15,124 bases of DNA from Chloroflexota bacterium (GCA_011046405.1 DSAR01000253.1:1-15124); one strand, 5' to 3'; shown: positions 7,936 to 15,124, counted from the stretch's first letter. The notes: generated from the letters alone by a model not told the origin. Numbers and translations: made by a program.

Positions 7936-7951
7936 TTATTGAGATGATACC
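7936..7951 (-). repeat. Solo copy of the MITE end motif (right orientation)
   Basis: TTATTGAGATGATACC at 7936-7951 is the exact reverse complement of 7697-7712, and both are preceded or followed by the CCGG/CCCC block. It begins one base beyond the TGA of the frameshifted small gene. Confidence 0.65.
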
Positions 7952-7952
7952 C

Positions 7953-8163
7953 TCAGACCGTATAGATAATGGCGATCGTCACACCCAATATCAAGACCTC
8001 GATCAGACCAGTGACCACGTTGATACCGATACTACCCCCTGAACGTGTCCAGGACCGCCCGCGCGTCCGGTGCGAACTGGAAGAAGCCCTCGATCTTCTC
8101 ACATCCCCCGTCCTCGCGGGCGTATTCGTCACAGGCGCCGCAGTTTGCGACGCCCCCCGCCAC
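7953..8163 (-). pseudogene. Small Cys-rich, C-terminal membrane-helix protein, split by a +1 frameshift
   Basis: Directly after tldD one frame reads from a GTG at 8163 through CGACDEYAREDGGC and FFQFAPDARAVLDTFRG to a TAG at 8034-8032. A second frame then supplies GSIGINVVTGLIEVLILG and VTIAIIYTV, a good membrane helix, to a TGA at 7955-7953. The junction is a run of five Gs on the minus strand (8039-8035). With four Gs the two parts would join as DTFRGSIGINV, giving a protein of about 69 residues with three Cys near the N-terminus and one C-terminal helix. I do not recognise the family. The start is unsure because no good ribosome site is visible. The break could be a real mutation, a homopolymer sequencing error, or programmed slippage. 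Confidence 0.5.
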
Positions 8164-8177
8164 GCCCGCTTCACGGC

Positions 8178-9641
8178 CTACTTCATGATCCCGACCTGCA
8201 CGTTGCGGAAGCGAGCGGGGGCAGTCCCGTGGCCGGTGTGGGCTACCTGGCCAGGTTGTCCTTTGCCGCAGTTGGACGTGCCCCACACGTGCCAGTGATC
8301 GGCGTCGCAGATAGCATCACAGTTGGCCCAGAACTGGGGCGTGATGCCGGTGTACGTGGCGTTCTTGAACATCTGTCCCAGTTTACCGTTCTTGATCTCG
8401 TAAGCCAGCTCGGTGCCAAACTGGAAATTCAGCCGCCTGTCGTCGATGGACCAGCTCTTGTTGGTGATCATGTAGACCCCGTCATCGGTATCGGCGATCA
8501 GATCGTCCAGCGCCCACTCGCCGGGCTGTAGGCTGACGTTGGTCATGCGGATCAGGGGGATGCGGTTCCAGCCATCGGCGCGCATACAGCCATTGCTGCG
8601 GGCAGGGGCCCCAGGGTGGATGCGGTGCAATTGGCTGGCCGTCTCCCGCGACGTGAGATAGCCCACGAACATCCCATCCTTCACGATGTCCGTCGTCTGG
8701 GCCGGTACCCCCTCGTCGTCGTAACCAAAGGTACCCAGGCCGGTGGGCGTCACCGCGTTGGCGGTGATGTGGACGATGTCCGCGCCGTAGCGGAACGTAC
8801 CGTACTTCTCTGGCGTGAGAAAGCTGGTGCCGGCATAGGCGGCCTCGGTGCCAAATACCCGGTCCAACTCGATGGGATGACCGCACGACTCGTGGATCTG
8901 CAGGGCCAGTTGGGGGCCATCCAGGATCAGGGTGGTGGCGCCGGCGGGGCACTGCGGCGCGCCCAGGAGCGCCACTGCTTCCTCGCCCATACGCCGGGCG
9001 TTGCCGACCAGGTCCCACTGCTGGATGAATTCGTAACCCGCCGTTCCCTGATGGCGGCCAAAGGAGTTCGGATAGGAACGCTGCTGTACCTCACCCTCGG
9101 ACACGGCTAGCGCGACCAGGCCCAGGCCGCTTTCGACGATCTCCTGCTCGATGTAGCTGCCCTCGCTGCTGGCAAAGGTCTTGCGTTCGCGGATAAAGGT
9201 CAGGCTCGATTCGGCGACCGCCACACCCTTGGCCGAGCGGGCCTCTCGATCAGCCGCCAACAGCAGCGAGACCTTGTCGTTCAGCGGCACGCTGAACGGG
9301 TCAATCTCAATCGACGTGCGGTAAACGTCGACGTGTACCTCGGGAGGGCCCAGGTCGACGTCCCTGGTCTTGGTCAGCGCACTGGCCCGGGCCACCTGGA
9401 CTGCCAAAGCCGTGACACGATCTACCTCTGCCGGGGCGAGGGTATGGCTGCTGGCAAAGCCCCACGCGCCATCGGCGATCACGCGCACGCCAAAGCCTTG
9501 CGTGCTATCCAGTTCCATCTCCTGCACGATCCCGTTCTTGACGCTGATGTCCTGCACCTCGCGGTTCACGATCCGGACATCTGCGTACGTGGCCCCCTTG
9601 ACCTGGGCCAGATTTAAAGCGCGGTCTGTCAGTTCTCGCAT
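8178..9641 (-). CDS. tldD: TldD family metalloprotease subunit
   Basis: This 487-residue protein is the catalytic half of the TldD/TldE (PmbA) zinc protease, which in other bacteria cleaves unfolded or modified peptides inside a heterodimer in the cytoplasm. The metal motif HESCGH (HExxxH) is at about residues 250-255. The C-terminal block SNCGKGQPGQ, followed by HTGHGTAPARFRNVQVG, is typical of the family, and the length is normal. I chose ATG at 9641 (MRELTDRALN) because AAGGGGG lies 6 bases upstream. ATG at 9647 touches that site, and the longer frame to 9719 would overlap the previous gene. It begins 13 bases after the pmbA stop, so the two are surely co-transcribed and probably translationally coupled. 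The substrate is unknown; no recognised modified-peptide cluster is present. Confidence 0.95.
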   Translation of the reverse strand: MRELTDRALNLAQVKGATYADVRIVNREVQDISVKNGIVQEMELDSTQGFGVRVIADGAWGFASSHTLAPAEVDRVTALAVQVARASALTKTRDVDLGPPEVHVDVYRTSIEIDPFSVPLNDKVSLLLAADREARSAKGVAVAESSLTFIRERKTFASSEGSYIEQEIVESGLGLVALAVSEGEVQQRSYPNSFGRHQGTAGYEFIQQWDLVGNARRMGEEAVALLGAPQCPAGATTLILDGPQLALQIHESCGHPIELDRVFGTEAAYAGTSFLTPEKYGTFRYGADIVHITANAVTPTGLGTFGYDDEGVPAQTTDIVKDGMFVGYLTSRETASQLHRIHPGAPARSNGCMRADGWNRIPLIRMTNVSLQPGEWALDDLIADTDDGVYMITNKSWSIDDRRLNFQFGTELAYEIKNGKLGQMFKNATYTGITPQFWANCDAICDADHWHVWGTSNCGKGQPGQVAHTGHGTAPARFRNVQVGIMK

Positions 9642-9654
9642 GGTCATCCCCCTT

Positions 9655-11013
9655 CTAAAACTCGGTCGTACCCGTAAATTGAAAGCCGTTAATTTTTGCC
9701 GCTGGCACGCATTCGGCAAAATTCCCCCAACCGGACTTGATCAGCGTCAGTTCCGAGCTGAGCATCTCGACGTGGGCTAAGGCCTCGAGGATGCTCTGGG
9801 TGAAGCGCAGATTTTTGAGGGGGCGCGTGATCTGCCCATTCTCGATCAGGAACGTCCCATCGCGCGTCATGCCGGTGAGGACGGTCTTGACCGGATGGAC
9901 GGGGTTGGTGTAGTGAAAGCGGGTCACCCAGATACCGCGCTCGGTGGAGGCCAGCATCTCATCCCGACTGGCCTGACCCGGGGCCATAAATAGATTCACC
10001 GGGAGCGGGCCGAAGGTATTGGGAGCGGGCAGGCTGTGACCTGTCGATGACTTGCCCTCCTCGCGCCCGGCAGTGAAGGAATCGTAGACCACACCCCGGG
10101 CGACACCGTTCTCGATGAGAGACACGCGCTGCTTGGGCACGCCCTCAAAGTCAAAGGGAATGACCAGGCCCCGGGGATCAAGGCCGTCGTCCCAGATGGT
10201 GATGTTTTCGCCGGTGATCTGCTCGCCCAGGCGCCCACACATAAAACTGCGTCCCTCCTGCATGGCCAGCGCCCCCAGGCCCAGATAGCCGAGTGTGAAC
10301 AGCATGTCGGCCACGGCCGCTGGTTCCAGGATGACGGTGTACGCGCCGGGCTCCATATCGGCCGGCTCGCGGCTGCGGAGCGCCTTGTCCACGGCTGCCT
10401 GACCCACGGCCTGGGGATCGATCTGGGATACGTCCATCGCTGTCGCTGCGCCGTAGCCAGAGCTATCCGGACCCATCACGACACTCGTCAAGTGGGCCAC
10501 GGTGTTGCAGCGATAGGCCGATACGCCCAGGGAATTGGCGACCAGCAGTTTCTCCACCATCGTCGAGAACGCGCCCGCCGCCTCCAGGTCGTGCTCCCGG
10601 GACAGCGTACATATCGCTCGCACCCCCTGCGCCCGTTCCTCCGGCGTGTAAGCGGCCGTCGCCTCGACGTAAGCGTGCGCCTCCTGCACAGGCTGAGGTT
10701 CAGGTAGCGTGTTAAAATCGGGGTTTTCCTGTTGAAAGCGAGCCACCGTCTCGGCTGCCTCGACGATCTTTTTGAGCCCTTCTTCGCTCAGATCATTGCC
10801 CGAGGCGACCCCGATTTTGGCATGCGGCGCCTGGCCACACACGACCCGGACCCGCACCGTCGCGTTCGTCTCGGAAACATTCTGGTGAATGGTATTGACC
10901 GCGAAGCGGGTCAGGTGTCTATCATTGCTCCATACCAACACCTCACGTTGATCGGCGCTCGAGAGGGCCAAAACATATTCGGCAATTGCGTCTAGTCGGT
11001 CTTTTCCAAGCAC
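9655..11013 (-). CDS. pmbA: PmbA/TldE family protein, TldD partner
   Basis: This 452-residue protein is the non-catalytic partner of TldD. It matches the family along its length: an N-terminal domain that includes RFAVNTIHQNVSETNATVRV, a middle portion with SVVMGPDSSGYG, and the C-terminal VKTVLTGMTRDGTFLIENG and SGWGNFAE. It lacks HExxxH, as expected for TldE. The start is a GTG at 11013 with a near-perfect GAGGAGGT six bases upstream, better than any nearby ATG. It is the first gene of the pmbA-tldD operon, with a TATAAT box about 65 bases before the start. The protein is probably cytoplasmic and forms the heterodimer that encloses the TldD active site. Confidence 0.95.
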   Translation of the reverse strand: MLGKDRLDAIAEYVLALSSADQREVLVWSNDRHLTRFAVNTIHQNVSETNATVRVRVVCGQAPHAKIGVASGNDLSEEGLKKIVEAAETVARFQQENPDFNTLPEPQPVQEAHAYVEATAAYTPEERAQGVRAICTLSREHDLEAAGAFSTMVEKLLVANSLGVSAYRCNTVAHLTSVVMGPDSSGYGAATAMDVSQIDPQAVGQAAVDKALRSREPADMEPGAYTVILEPAAVADMLFTLGYLGLGALAMQEGRSFMCGRLGEQITGENITIWDDGLDPRGLVIPFDFEGVPKQRVSLIENGVARGVVYDSFTAGREEGKSSTGHSLPAPNTFGPLPVNLFMAPGQASRDEMLASTERGIWVTRFHYTNPVHPVKTVLTGMTRDGTFLIENGQITRPLKNLRFTQSILEALAHVEMLSSELTLIKSGWGNFAECVPAAKINGFQFTGTTEF

Positions 11014-11077
11014 TTGTTACCTCCTCGTTACTGTTGAATACATCCCCACCGGCATACCAGCCGACTCTTATCCTACC

Positions 11078-11083
11078 ATTATA
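11078..11083 (-). promoter_or_regulatory. Candidate -10 box for pmbA-tldD
   Basis: On the minus strand a consensus TATAAT lies about 65 bases upstream of the pmbA GTG, within non-coding sequence. The -35 region at the expected distance (about 11101-11106, TCTGCT) is poor, so this is only a candidate promoter. Confidence 0.4.
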
Positions 11084-11115
11084 CCTGAAATGAGGGAAAG
11101 AGCAGACGACGCCCC

Positions 11116-11186
11116 TTACGTCTCGTCGCCGAACAGGCGGGAAAAGCCGGGGTCGAGACCTCTCTCTCCAGGGCCAAAATCTTCAT
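11116..11186 (-). pseudogene. Deletion remnant of a small muconolactone-isomerase-like protein gene
   Basis: GGGAGGTG followed five to six bases later by ATG (11186) starts MKILALERE, the typical opening of a roughly 95-residue family often annotated as muconolactone delta-isomerase-like, as I recall it. Almost at once the sequence shifts by two bases into DPGFSRLFGDET and TAA (11118-11116), which looks like the end of the same family (P-GF-RLF). Only about ten codons from each end remain, so around 70 codons plus the frame were lost. Read literally, the ATG frame gives a 35-residue peptide ending at 11079. It lies 13 bases after the NTF2-like gene and was probably its operon partner. The family assignment rests on memory of the two ends. 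Confidence 0.5.
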
Positions 11187-11199
11187 CAAGACACCTCCC

Positions 11200-11583
11200 T
11201 CAACCTGGAATCGAGAATATCTTGGACACGATCCGCCAACCCGTCTCGAACCTGTACAGCAGCATGTAATCCTTGGAAAAGTGGACCGTTCCCTTGTAGA
11301 CGTCCAGCTTGGCCAAGGCAGCGTATCCCTCGACGTCAATCAACTCGAAGGTATAGGTCGTCTCTGCGCTCCACATCTCGGGGTTCTCGGCTTTCATCGT
11401 CTCCAGCCTGTCCAGCCACTCGTCCACGCCCATCTCGTCGAAACCATCGTCGCAGTGGACCAGCATGGAGAAATCCTCGTGGAACCCGCTCCGGACCGTC
11501 TGCTCGTCCTGCGTCCCATGGATGCCCTCAATGTAGGCCCGCTCGATCACCTGTCGAATGGCTTGCTTCTCATCATTTCCCAT
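11200..11583 (-). CDS. NTF2-like / lumazine-binding-like protein
   Basis: This 127-residue protein has the cone-shaped NTF2/SnoaL layout: an N-terminal helix (AIRQVIERAYIEGIHG), a short-helix segment with FHEDFSMLVHCDDG, a helix (VDEWLDRLETMKAENP), then strands including LDVYKGTVHFSKDYMLLYR and the closing WRIVSKIF. It best resembles the putative lumazine-binding subfamily, which includes stand-alone proteins of unknown role. No catalytic residues can be assigned. ATG at 11583 follows AGGGGA at normal spacing. It lies 46 bases after the LOG-family gene and just before the deletion remnant, so it may be part of the same transcript. Confidence 0.8.
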   Translation of the reverse strand: MGNDEKQAIRQVIERAYIEGIHGTQDEQTVRSGFHEDFSMLVHCDDGFDEMGVDEWLDRLETMKAENPEMWSAETTYTFELIDVEGYAALAKLDVYKGTVHFSKDYMLLYRFETGWRIVSKIFSIPG

Positions 11584-11629
11584 CTCGGAATTCCCCTATT
11601 TTAGTCTAAGTCTCCACCGTCATCCATTT

Positions 11630-12226
11630 TTACACCGTCTCGGCCTTCAGCGCCAGGATCCAGGCCGCCTTGTCGACCGCCGCCGGCTGGTAGGTTTCGA
11701 AAAGTCGGAGCAGTCGTTCTGGATCCTGATCCATCAACACCATACCCCGGTGCACCGATTCGACGAAGCGTTGCTCGACCATGTGATCCAGGAAATCCAC
11801 CAGGCGGTCGTAATAGCCATCCACGTTCAAAAACCCGCAGGGCTTGTGGTGTATCCCCAACTGCGCCCAGGTCAGCACCTCGAAGAACTCCTCCAGCGTC
11901 CCCAGGCCACCCGGCAGGGCGATGAACCCATCGGCCAACTCGGCCATCAACGCCTTGCGCTCGTGCATTGAGCCCACCACGCGCAGATCGGACAGATCGG
12001 TGAACGCCACCTCCATCTCCAGGATCGCGCGGGGAATGACGCCGATGACGTCACCGCCGGCTTCGATGATCGCCTGGGCCACGTAGCCCATCATGCCGAC
12101 GCTCCCACCCCCGTAGACCAGCGTGATCCCCCGATCGGCCAGCGCCTGTCCCATCTGCTTCGCCGCCCGCCTGTACGCCGGGCGCGCGCCCGGGCTCGAT
12201 CCACAAAACACACAAATCCGTTCCAC
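11630..12226 (-). CDS. LOG family (TIGR00730-type) nucleotide phosphoribohydrolase
   Basis: This 198-residue protein belongs to the LOG/YvdD family, once mis-named lysine decarboxylases. Characterised members cut N6-modified AMP at the N-glycosidic bond, releasing cytokinin-type bases or adenine and ribose 5-phosphate. Visible signatures are the opening CVFCGSSPG, LVYGGGSVGMMG, MHERK (87-91) and PGGLGTLEE (105-113), the family's binding motif. The protein is cytoplasmic and of normal length. I chose GTG at 12226 because GGAGG lies seven bases upstream and ERICVFCGSS is the usual N-terminus; extending to 12295 adds unrelated residues overlapping the previous gene. It begins 13 bases after the P-loop/GrpB chimera. 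The physiological substrate is not evident from context. Confidence 0.93.
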   Translation of the reverse strand: MERICVFCGSSPGARPAYRRAAKQMGQALADRGITLVYGGGSVGMMGYVAQAIIEAGGDVIGVIPRAILEMEVAFTDLSDLRVVGSMHERKALMAELADGFIALPGGLGTLEEFFEVLTWAQLGIHHKPCGFLNVDGYYDRLVDFLDHMVEQRFVESVHRGMVLMDQDPERLLRLFETYQPAAVDKAAWILALKAETV

Positions 12227-12239
12227 GATAAAGCCTCCA

Positions 12240-12581
12240 TTACTTTTGATTTTTTCTCCCACGCCACCGGGCCAGTGCCTCCTCGACAAACGCACTTTTG
12301 CTCTCGCTGTACCTGGCCCGCTCGTGCCGGTATTGCTCCGATAACGTCTGCTTCAACGCCTGGTACTGCTGCCGCAGTTCTGCATCGGCGCGCAGCGCGT
12401 CCCGGAAATCCAGGTGATCGGCCAGGGCCAGGTCACCCAGGACCCGTTCGATCTGGTCCCACTCGGCCGCGTACCGCTCGGGCCAGGCGGGATCGTAGGC
12501 CGCCAACACCACCGCCTCGCGCAGCTCCCACGCGACCGACGTCTTCCCAATGCCACAGGGACCGTTGATGATGACGATCAT
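12240..12581 (-). pseudogene. In-frame chimera: P-loop ATPase N-terminus joined to a shortened GrpB (UPF0157) protein
   Basis: This 113-residue frame reads as three fragments. Residues 1-23 (MIVIINGPCGIGKTSVAWEL) are the start of a P-loop kinase/ATPase with Walker A GPCGIGKTS at 7-15, but nothing of the rest of such a protein is left. From residue 24, VLAAYDPAWPERYAAEW begins a GrpB/UPF0157 domain. Near residue 51 it jumps to ADHLDFRDALRADAELRQQY and ALKQTLSEQYRHERARY, the GrpB C-terminal part. The central GrpB segment (roughly 70-80 residues with the usual EHVGST-type motif) is missing. ATG at 12581 has AAGGAG five bases upstream and is preferred over 12626. It is open and may be translated, but it is probably non-functional decay product. 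The fragment assignments are from recognition. Confidence 0.65.
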
Positions 12582-12667
12582 GTGCGCTCCTTGGTCAGTC
12601 AGTGAAATCAAACAATCATTTAGCAAAGCTACTCAAACTGAACCTGGAGCGTGCAAGTAACGCGCGA

Positions 12668-14026
12668 TCAATCGACCGGCCAAACGTCGGAAGGACGCCT
12701 GGGAAACAACACGTTCAACAGTGCGCGCATCTCCTGGTGCTCGTCGGATATCCAGCAGTCGACAAAGGCCGTCTCCAACGCCTCCACGGTGCGATAACCG
12801 AACAGGAGTTGGAGGAAGGTCAAATCCGGGAAAGCGGCCATTCCCTCATCTTCCGGTGTGGGTGTCCAGGCCGTGACCTCGGTCAGCCGCCCTTGCTCGA
12901 ACGCCAGCTGCAGGCCGGCGCGATAGAGGCTGATCTTGAGCGTGCCGGTGTGGCCCACGGCGACCGAATCCGCCAGCCGTCGCTCCAACGCCGGGCCGAT
13001 GTGCCGCACGAAACCGGGCAAATCGGACACCCGGAGATACCAGGCGTACGACGTCTCTAACCGGGGCAGCCGGTCGATGAACGGGGCATAGACCAGGTGC
13101 TCGGCACCCAGCTCGAACCGGAATGTCTCCCGTTCCTTGTCCTTCTCGTCGCGGGTGGCATACTCCGCCCCGATGGCCCACAGGTAGCGGATGACGCTCG
13201 GCGTCACCGCCAGCCACGAGACCCCGGGCTTCAACTCGTAGCCCGTGAGCGCCATGCTCGTGCCCCACAGGGAAGCGGGATGGAGCACGTAGCCGACTGG
13301 CTCCTCCTCGGCCGTCTCCACGACACACAGTTGGCGTCGGTTGACGTTCTGGGCCTCGCGCCCGTCCAACTCGTAACGCCACTAGACCACGTCGCGGATG
13401 CAGTACACCGGCTGGCGTTGGGCAGCGCGCTCGTACAGCTCGGCGATGAACGCCAGGTCAGACGCGGTCGCCGGACGGACGCTATAGCGTTCATCTTCGC
13501 CTTGTTTCAATTGCGGGACGTTCGGTTTGTAACCGGTCCGCCCGCCGCCCAGCGTCATCGTCATCTCGTACCCGAACTGGCGGTAATACCACGGGATGCC
13601 GGTGATGGCTTGCACCATCTCCCCCCGCTCCTCGCTCCACCGGTGAATCATCTCGAACTGGGCGCGCACCAGCCCCCGGCGGCGGTAATCCGGATGCGTG
13701 CCCACCAACTCCGGCCGGCCGACCGGGAAGGGAATGCCCTCGTAGGCCCAGGTCTGCGAGATCAGGTTGAGAGAAGAGACGATCTCGCACGTGTGCGTGT
13801 CCTCCACCAGGGTGAAATCCTCGACGCCGCACGTGGGGTGCTCGCCCGACGTCAAATCCCGGGTCCAGGCCCCGATATGTGCGTTTGGTTCCTGGGAACC
13901 CCGCTCGCGGTGGAGCGTGGCGTTGAAATCGACCAGCGCCTGGGCGTCGTCCGGCGTCGCCCGGCGCAGGACCAGGCCGTCTCCCAATGCACGCGACTGT
14001 GACGACAAACGTTCTTTCATCGACAT
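12668..14026 (-). pseudogene. Eis-like GNAT N-acetyltransferase gene interrupted by an in-frame TAG
   Basis: The frame runs for 452 codons with one interruption, a TAG at 13384-13382 (codon 215). The first part (214 residues) is a GNAT domain with the acetyl-CoA loop YRRRGLVRAQFE and a second strand-helix region. The second part reads on in the same frame as WRYELDGREAQNVNRRQLCV, with a C-terminal sterol-carrier-like domain (SLYRAGLQLAFEQGRLTEV). Joined, the length and order fit Eis-type acetyltransferases, which acetylate amines. No ribosome site precedes the only start after the stop (TTG at 13369), so separate translation is unlikely. AGGAGG sits 4 bases before ATG 14026 and 10 before ATG 14020, and either could be the start. 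The stop could be a nonsense mutation, a sequencing error, or read-through. Confidence 0.8.
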
Positions 14027-14054
14027 CTAGCCTCCTGGTAAAATAACCCAGACC

Positions 14055-14867
14055 TCATCGCTCAGCCACGACGACGTTGCGCGCTGTGTCCGGCGCCAAC
14101 GGTTGTGGCGGCAGCGCCAACCGGCGCGACGAGTAACTGGCGACGTAGCGCAAATCGGCCACCACGAGCATCTTCTGCATCTCGGGGATCGTGTAACAGC
14201 GGATCGTCTCCTCGGCGTGGTATCCCGGTTCCGGCCGAGGCTTGATGATCACGCCGTCCTTACGGACGATGAACGTGCGCGAGTGGTAGGTGCTGGTCTC
14301 GGCGTCGAAGCAAGTCTCGCGCAGGTTCCAGCCATCGTCCGTCTCCGACCAGGTCTTCTCGCGCCCGTTGAACTCTTTGGGCACCAGGAAATTGACGAAC
14401 ACCCGCCCGCCATCCTTGAGCGTCCGCCGGATGGCGCGCAGGATCTCCCGATCTTCCTCTTCGCCAAAGAACCCGAACGTCCCGCTCAACAACACGCAGG
14501 CGTCGAATGAATCGGGAAAGGGCCCGGCGTCCGTGTCGTCAATGGCCCCTATGTCTCGCATATCGCCGACGACGAACGTCCCCGCCAAGCCCTCGCGCTC
14601 GAACTGCTCCCGGGCATACGCGATCAGCGACGGCGCGATGTCGACGCCGACCACCTCGTACCCTTTCTGCGCGAACACCTTCGCCTGGTCCCCACCGCCA
14701 CAGCCCAGGTCGAGAATCCGCTGCCCCGGTGAAAGCTCACACACGTGCTCAACGAAATTGACCAACTGACGATCCCACGCGAAGATGCCGGGGATGCGGT
14801 GGCGCTGCTCGATCCGCCAATACTCGGCCCAGAACTCGTTCCAAGACCTCTCCTCGACTTGAAGCAT
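14055..14867 (-). CDS. SAM-dependent class I methyltransferase
   Basis: This 270-residue cytoplasmic methyltransferase has motif I ILDLGCGGGDQ (about residue 50), the acidic strand VVGVDIAPSLI, VVGDMRDIG and the post-motif LLSGTFGFFGEEEDREI, followed by LKDGGRVFVNF. The C-terminal half carries a strand-rich insert (STYHSRTFIVRKDGVII) found in small-molecule methyltransferases that modify polar metabolites. The acceptor is unknown. ATG at 14867 follows AAAGGAAAAGG at a usable spacing. It precedes the GNAT gene by 28 bases on the same strand, so the two likely form one unit. The gene looks complete. Confidence 0.9.
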   Translation of the reverse strand: MLQVEERSWNEFWAEYWRIEQRHRIPGIFAWDRQLVNFVEHVCELSPGQRILDLGCGGGDQAKVFAQKGYEVVGVDIAPSLIAYAREQFEREGLAGTFVVGDMRDIGAIDDTDAGPFPDSFDACVLLSGTFGFFGEEEDREILRAIRRTLKDGGRVFVNFLVPKEFNGREKTWSETDDGWNLRETCFDAETSTYHSRTFIVRKDGVIIKPRPEPGYHAEETIRCYTIPEMQKMLVVADLRYVASYSSRRLALPPQPLAPDTARNVVVAER

Positions 14868-14950
14868 GGCCTTTTCCTTTCATGATCTTCACTGCCGGAC
14901 ACTTTTGCACAAAGCAAATCTCGTAAGCGTTCAGGTGATTGAACTATGGG

Positions 14951-15035
14951 ACACAGATCGACACAGATTGCACAGATTTTTCCATCGAGTGCCAAGTAAG
15001 ACCTGCTTGATGACCTCAATCTGTGTGAATCTGTG
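14951..15035. repeat. Imperfect palindrome of CACAGATT-type repeats
   Basis: CACAGATTGCACAGATTTTT at 14962-14981 is nearly the reverse complement of AATCTGTGTGAATCTGTG at 15018-15035. Each arm is itself a short direct repeat, the same design as the palindromes at 2188-2341 and 7385-7563. The rest of the edge (15036-15124) holds similar low-complexity sequence (CCGTGTTCTCGGTGGCTCTG) and no gene that I can support. Confidence 0.6.
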
Positions 15036-15124
15036 AAAATGCGTACCTCAATTTTTCTCCGTGTTCTCGGTGGCTCTGTGCTAAGATGACCTTTTTTCAG
15101 TAGAGTCAGTGTTAATTCGTGCAA

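Larger units (their letters stand above)
7097..7952. other. 856-bp intergenic region built of palindromes
   Basis: No gene is visible on either strand. The region holds at least five hairpin-forming units (7139-7236, 7289-7329, 7385-7563, 7732-7779, 7850-7902) and four copies of a 15-16-bp motif, GTATC(A/T)TCTCAATAA, two in each orientation. It lies between the end of the tldD operon and the start of the receiver-roadblock gene, so it must contain that gene's promoter. I could not pick out a convincing -35/-10 pair. Confidence 0.7.

Noticed and set aside
7953..8174. 73-codon frame starting at GTG 8174 as one intact membrane protein
   Set aside because: Its first two thirds are Arg/Ser-rich shadow sequence. 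The neighbouring frame over the same bases looks like real protein, so a frameshift is the better reading.
9642..9719. Longer N-terminus for TldD starting at 9719
   Set aside because: It would overlap the end of pmbA, adds residues unlike the family, and ignores the good ribosome site before 9641.
13382..13384. TAG as a pyrrolysine codon
   Set aside because: The host and protein family are not ones known to use pyrrolysine, and nothing in the window supports it. A nonsense mutation or error is simpler.
14624..15124. Minus-strand open frame of 166 codons reaching the window edge
   Set aside because: Much of it overlaps the methyltransferase in another frame, and the rest crosses the CACAGATT palindromes. 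It has no domain or credible start.

Overview
The window reads as a piece of a G+C-rich bacterial chromosome, most probably a Chloroflexota (Anaerolineae-type) genome or metagenome contig. This is inferred from large soluble multi-domain histidine kinases, a receiver-roadblock protein, a pmbA-tldD pair and long palindrome-filled intergenic gaps; no marker gene confirms it. Every credible gene lies on the minus strand. No rRNA, tRNA, CRISPR array or transposase gene was seen.

Region 1 (about 123-7096) is a signalling block of three proteins. In transcription order they are a receiver protein with an acidic linker and a roadblock/LC7-like domain (7096-6125), a 1166-residue 14-blade propeller/Y_Y_Y/PAS histidine kinase (5927-2427), and a receiver-PAS-GAF histidine kinase (2153-123). 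A terminator at 5981-6018 separates the first two. None has a visible signal peptide, membrane helix or DNA-binding domain, so all three look cytoplasmic. The propeller kinase is notable because its family normally spans the membrane.

Region 2 (7097-7952) is an 856-bp gap made of palindromes. It includes a compact MITE-like element (7698-7806) with inverted ends and a 9-bp target-site duplication, plus two more copies of the same end motif outside it. Related palindromes lie at 2188-2341 and 14951-15035.

Region 3 (7953-11116) is a pmbA-tldD operon encoding a metalloprotease pair, with a -10-like TATAAT upstream and a small frameshifted membrane-protein gene downstream.

Region 4 (11116-14867) is a run of small accessory genes: a SAM methyltransferase, an Eis-like GNAT acetyltransferase split by an in-frame TAG, a P-loop/GrpB chimera, a LOG-family phosphoribohydrolase, an NTF2-like protein, and a deletion remnant of a small family protein.

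The clearest overall surprise is the local build-up of damaged genes (frameshift, amber stop, internal deletions) between about 8 and 14 kb, beside a palindrome-rich, element-bearing gap. The most interesting intact part is the membrane-free propeller kinase with its receiver-roadblock neighbour.
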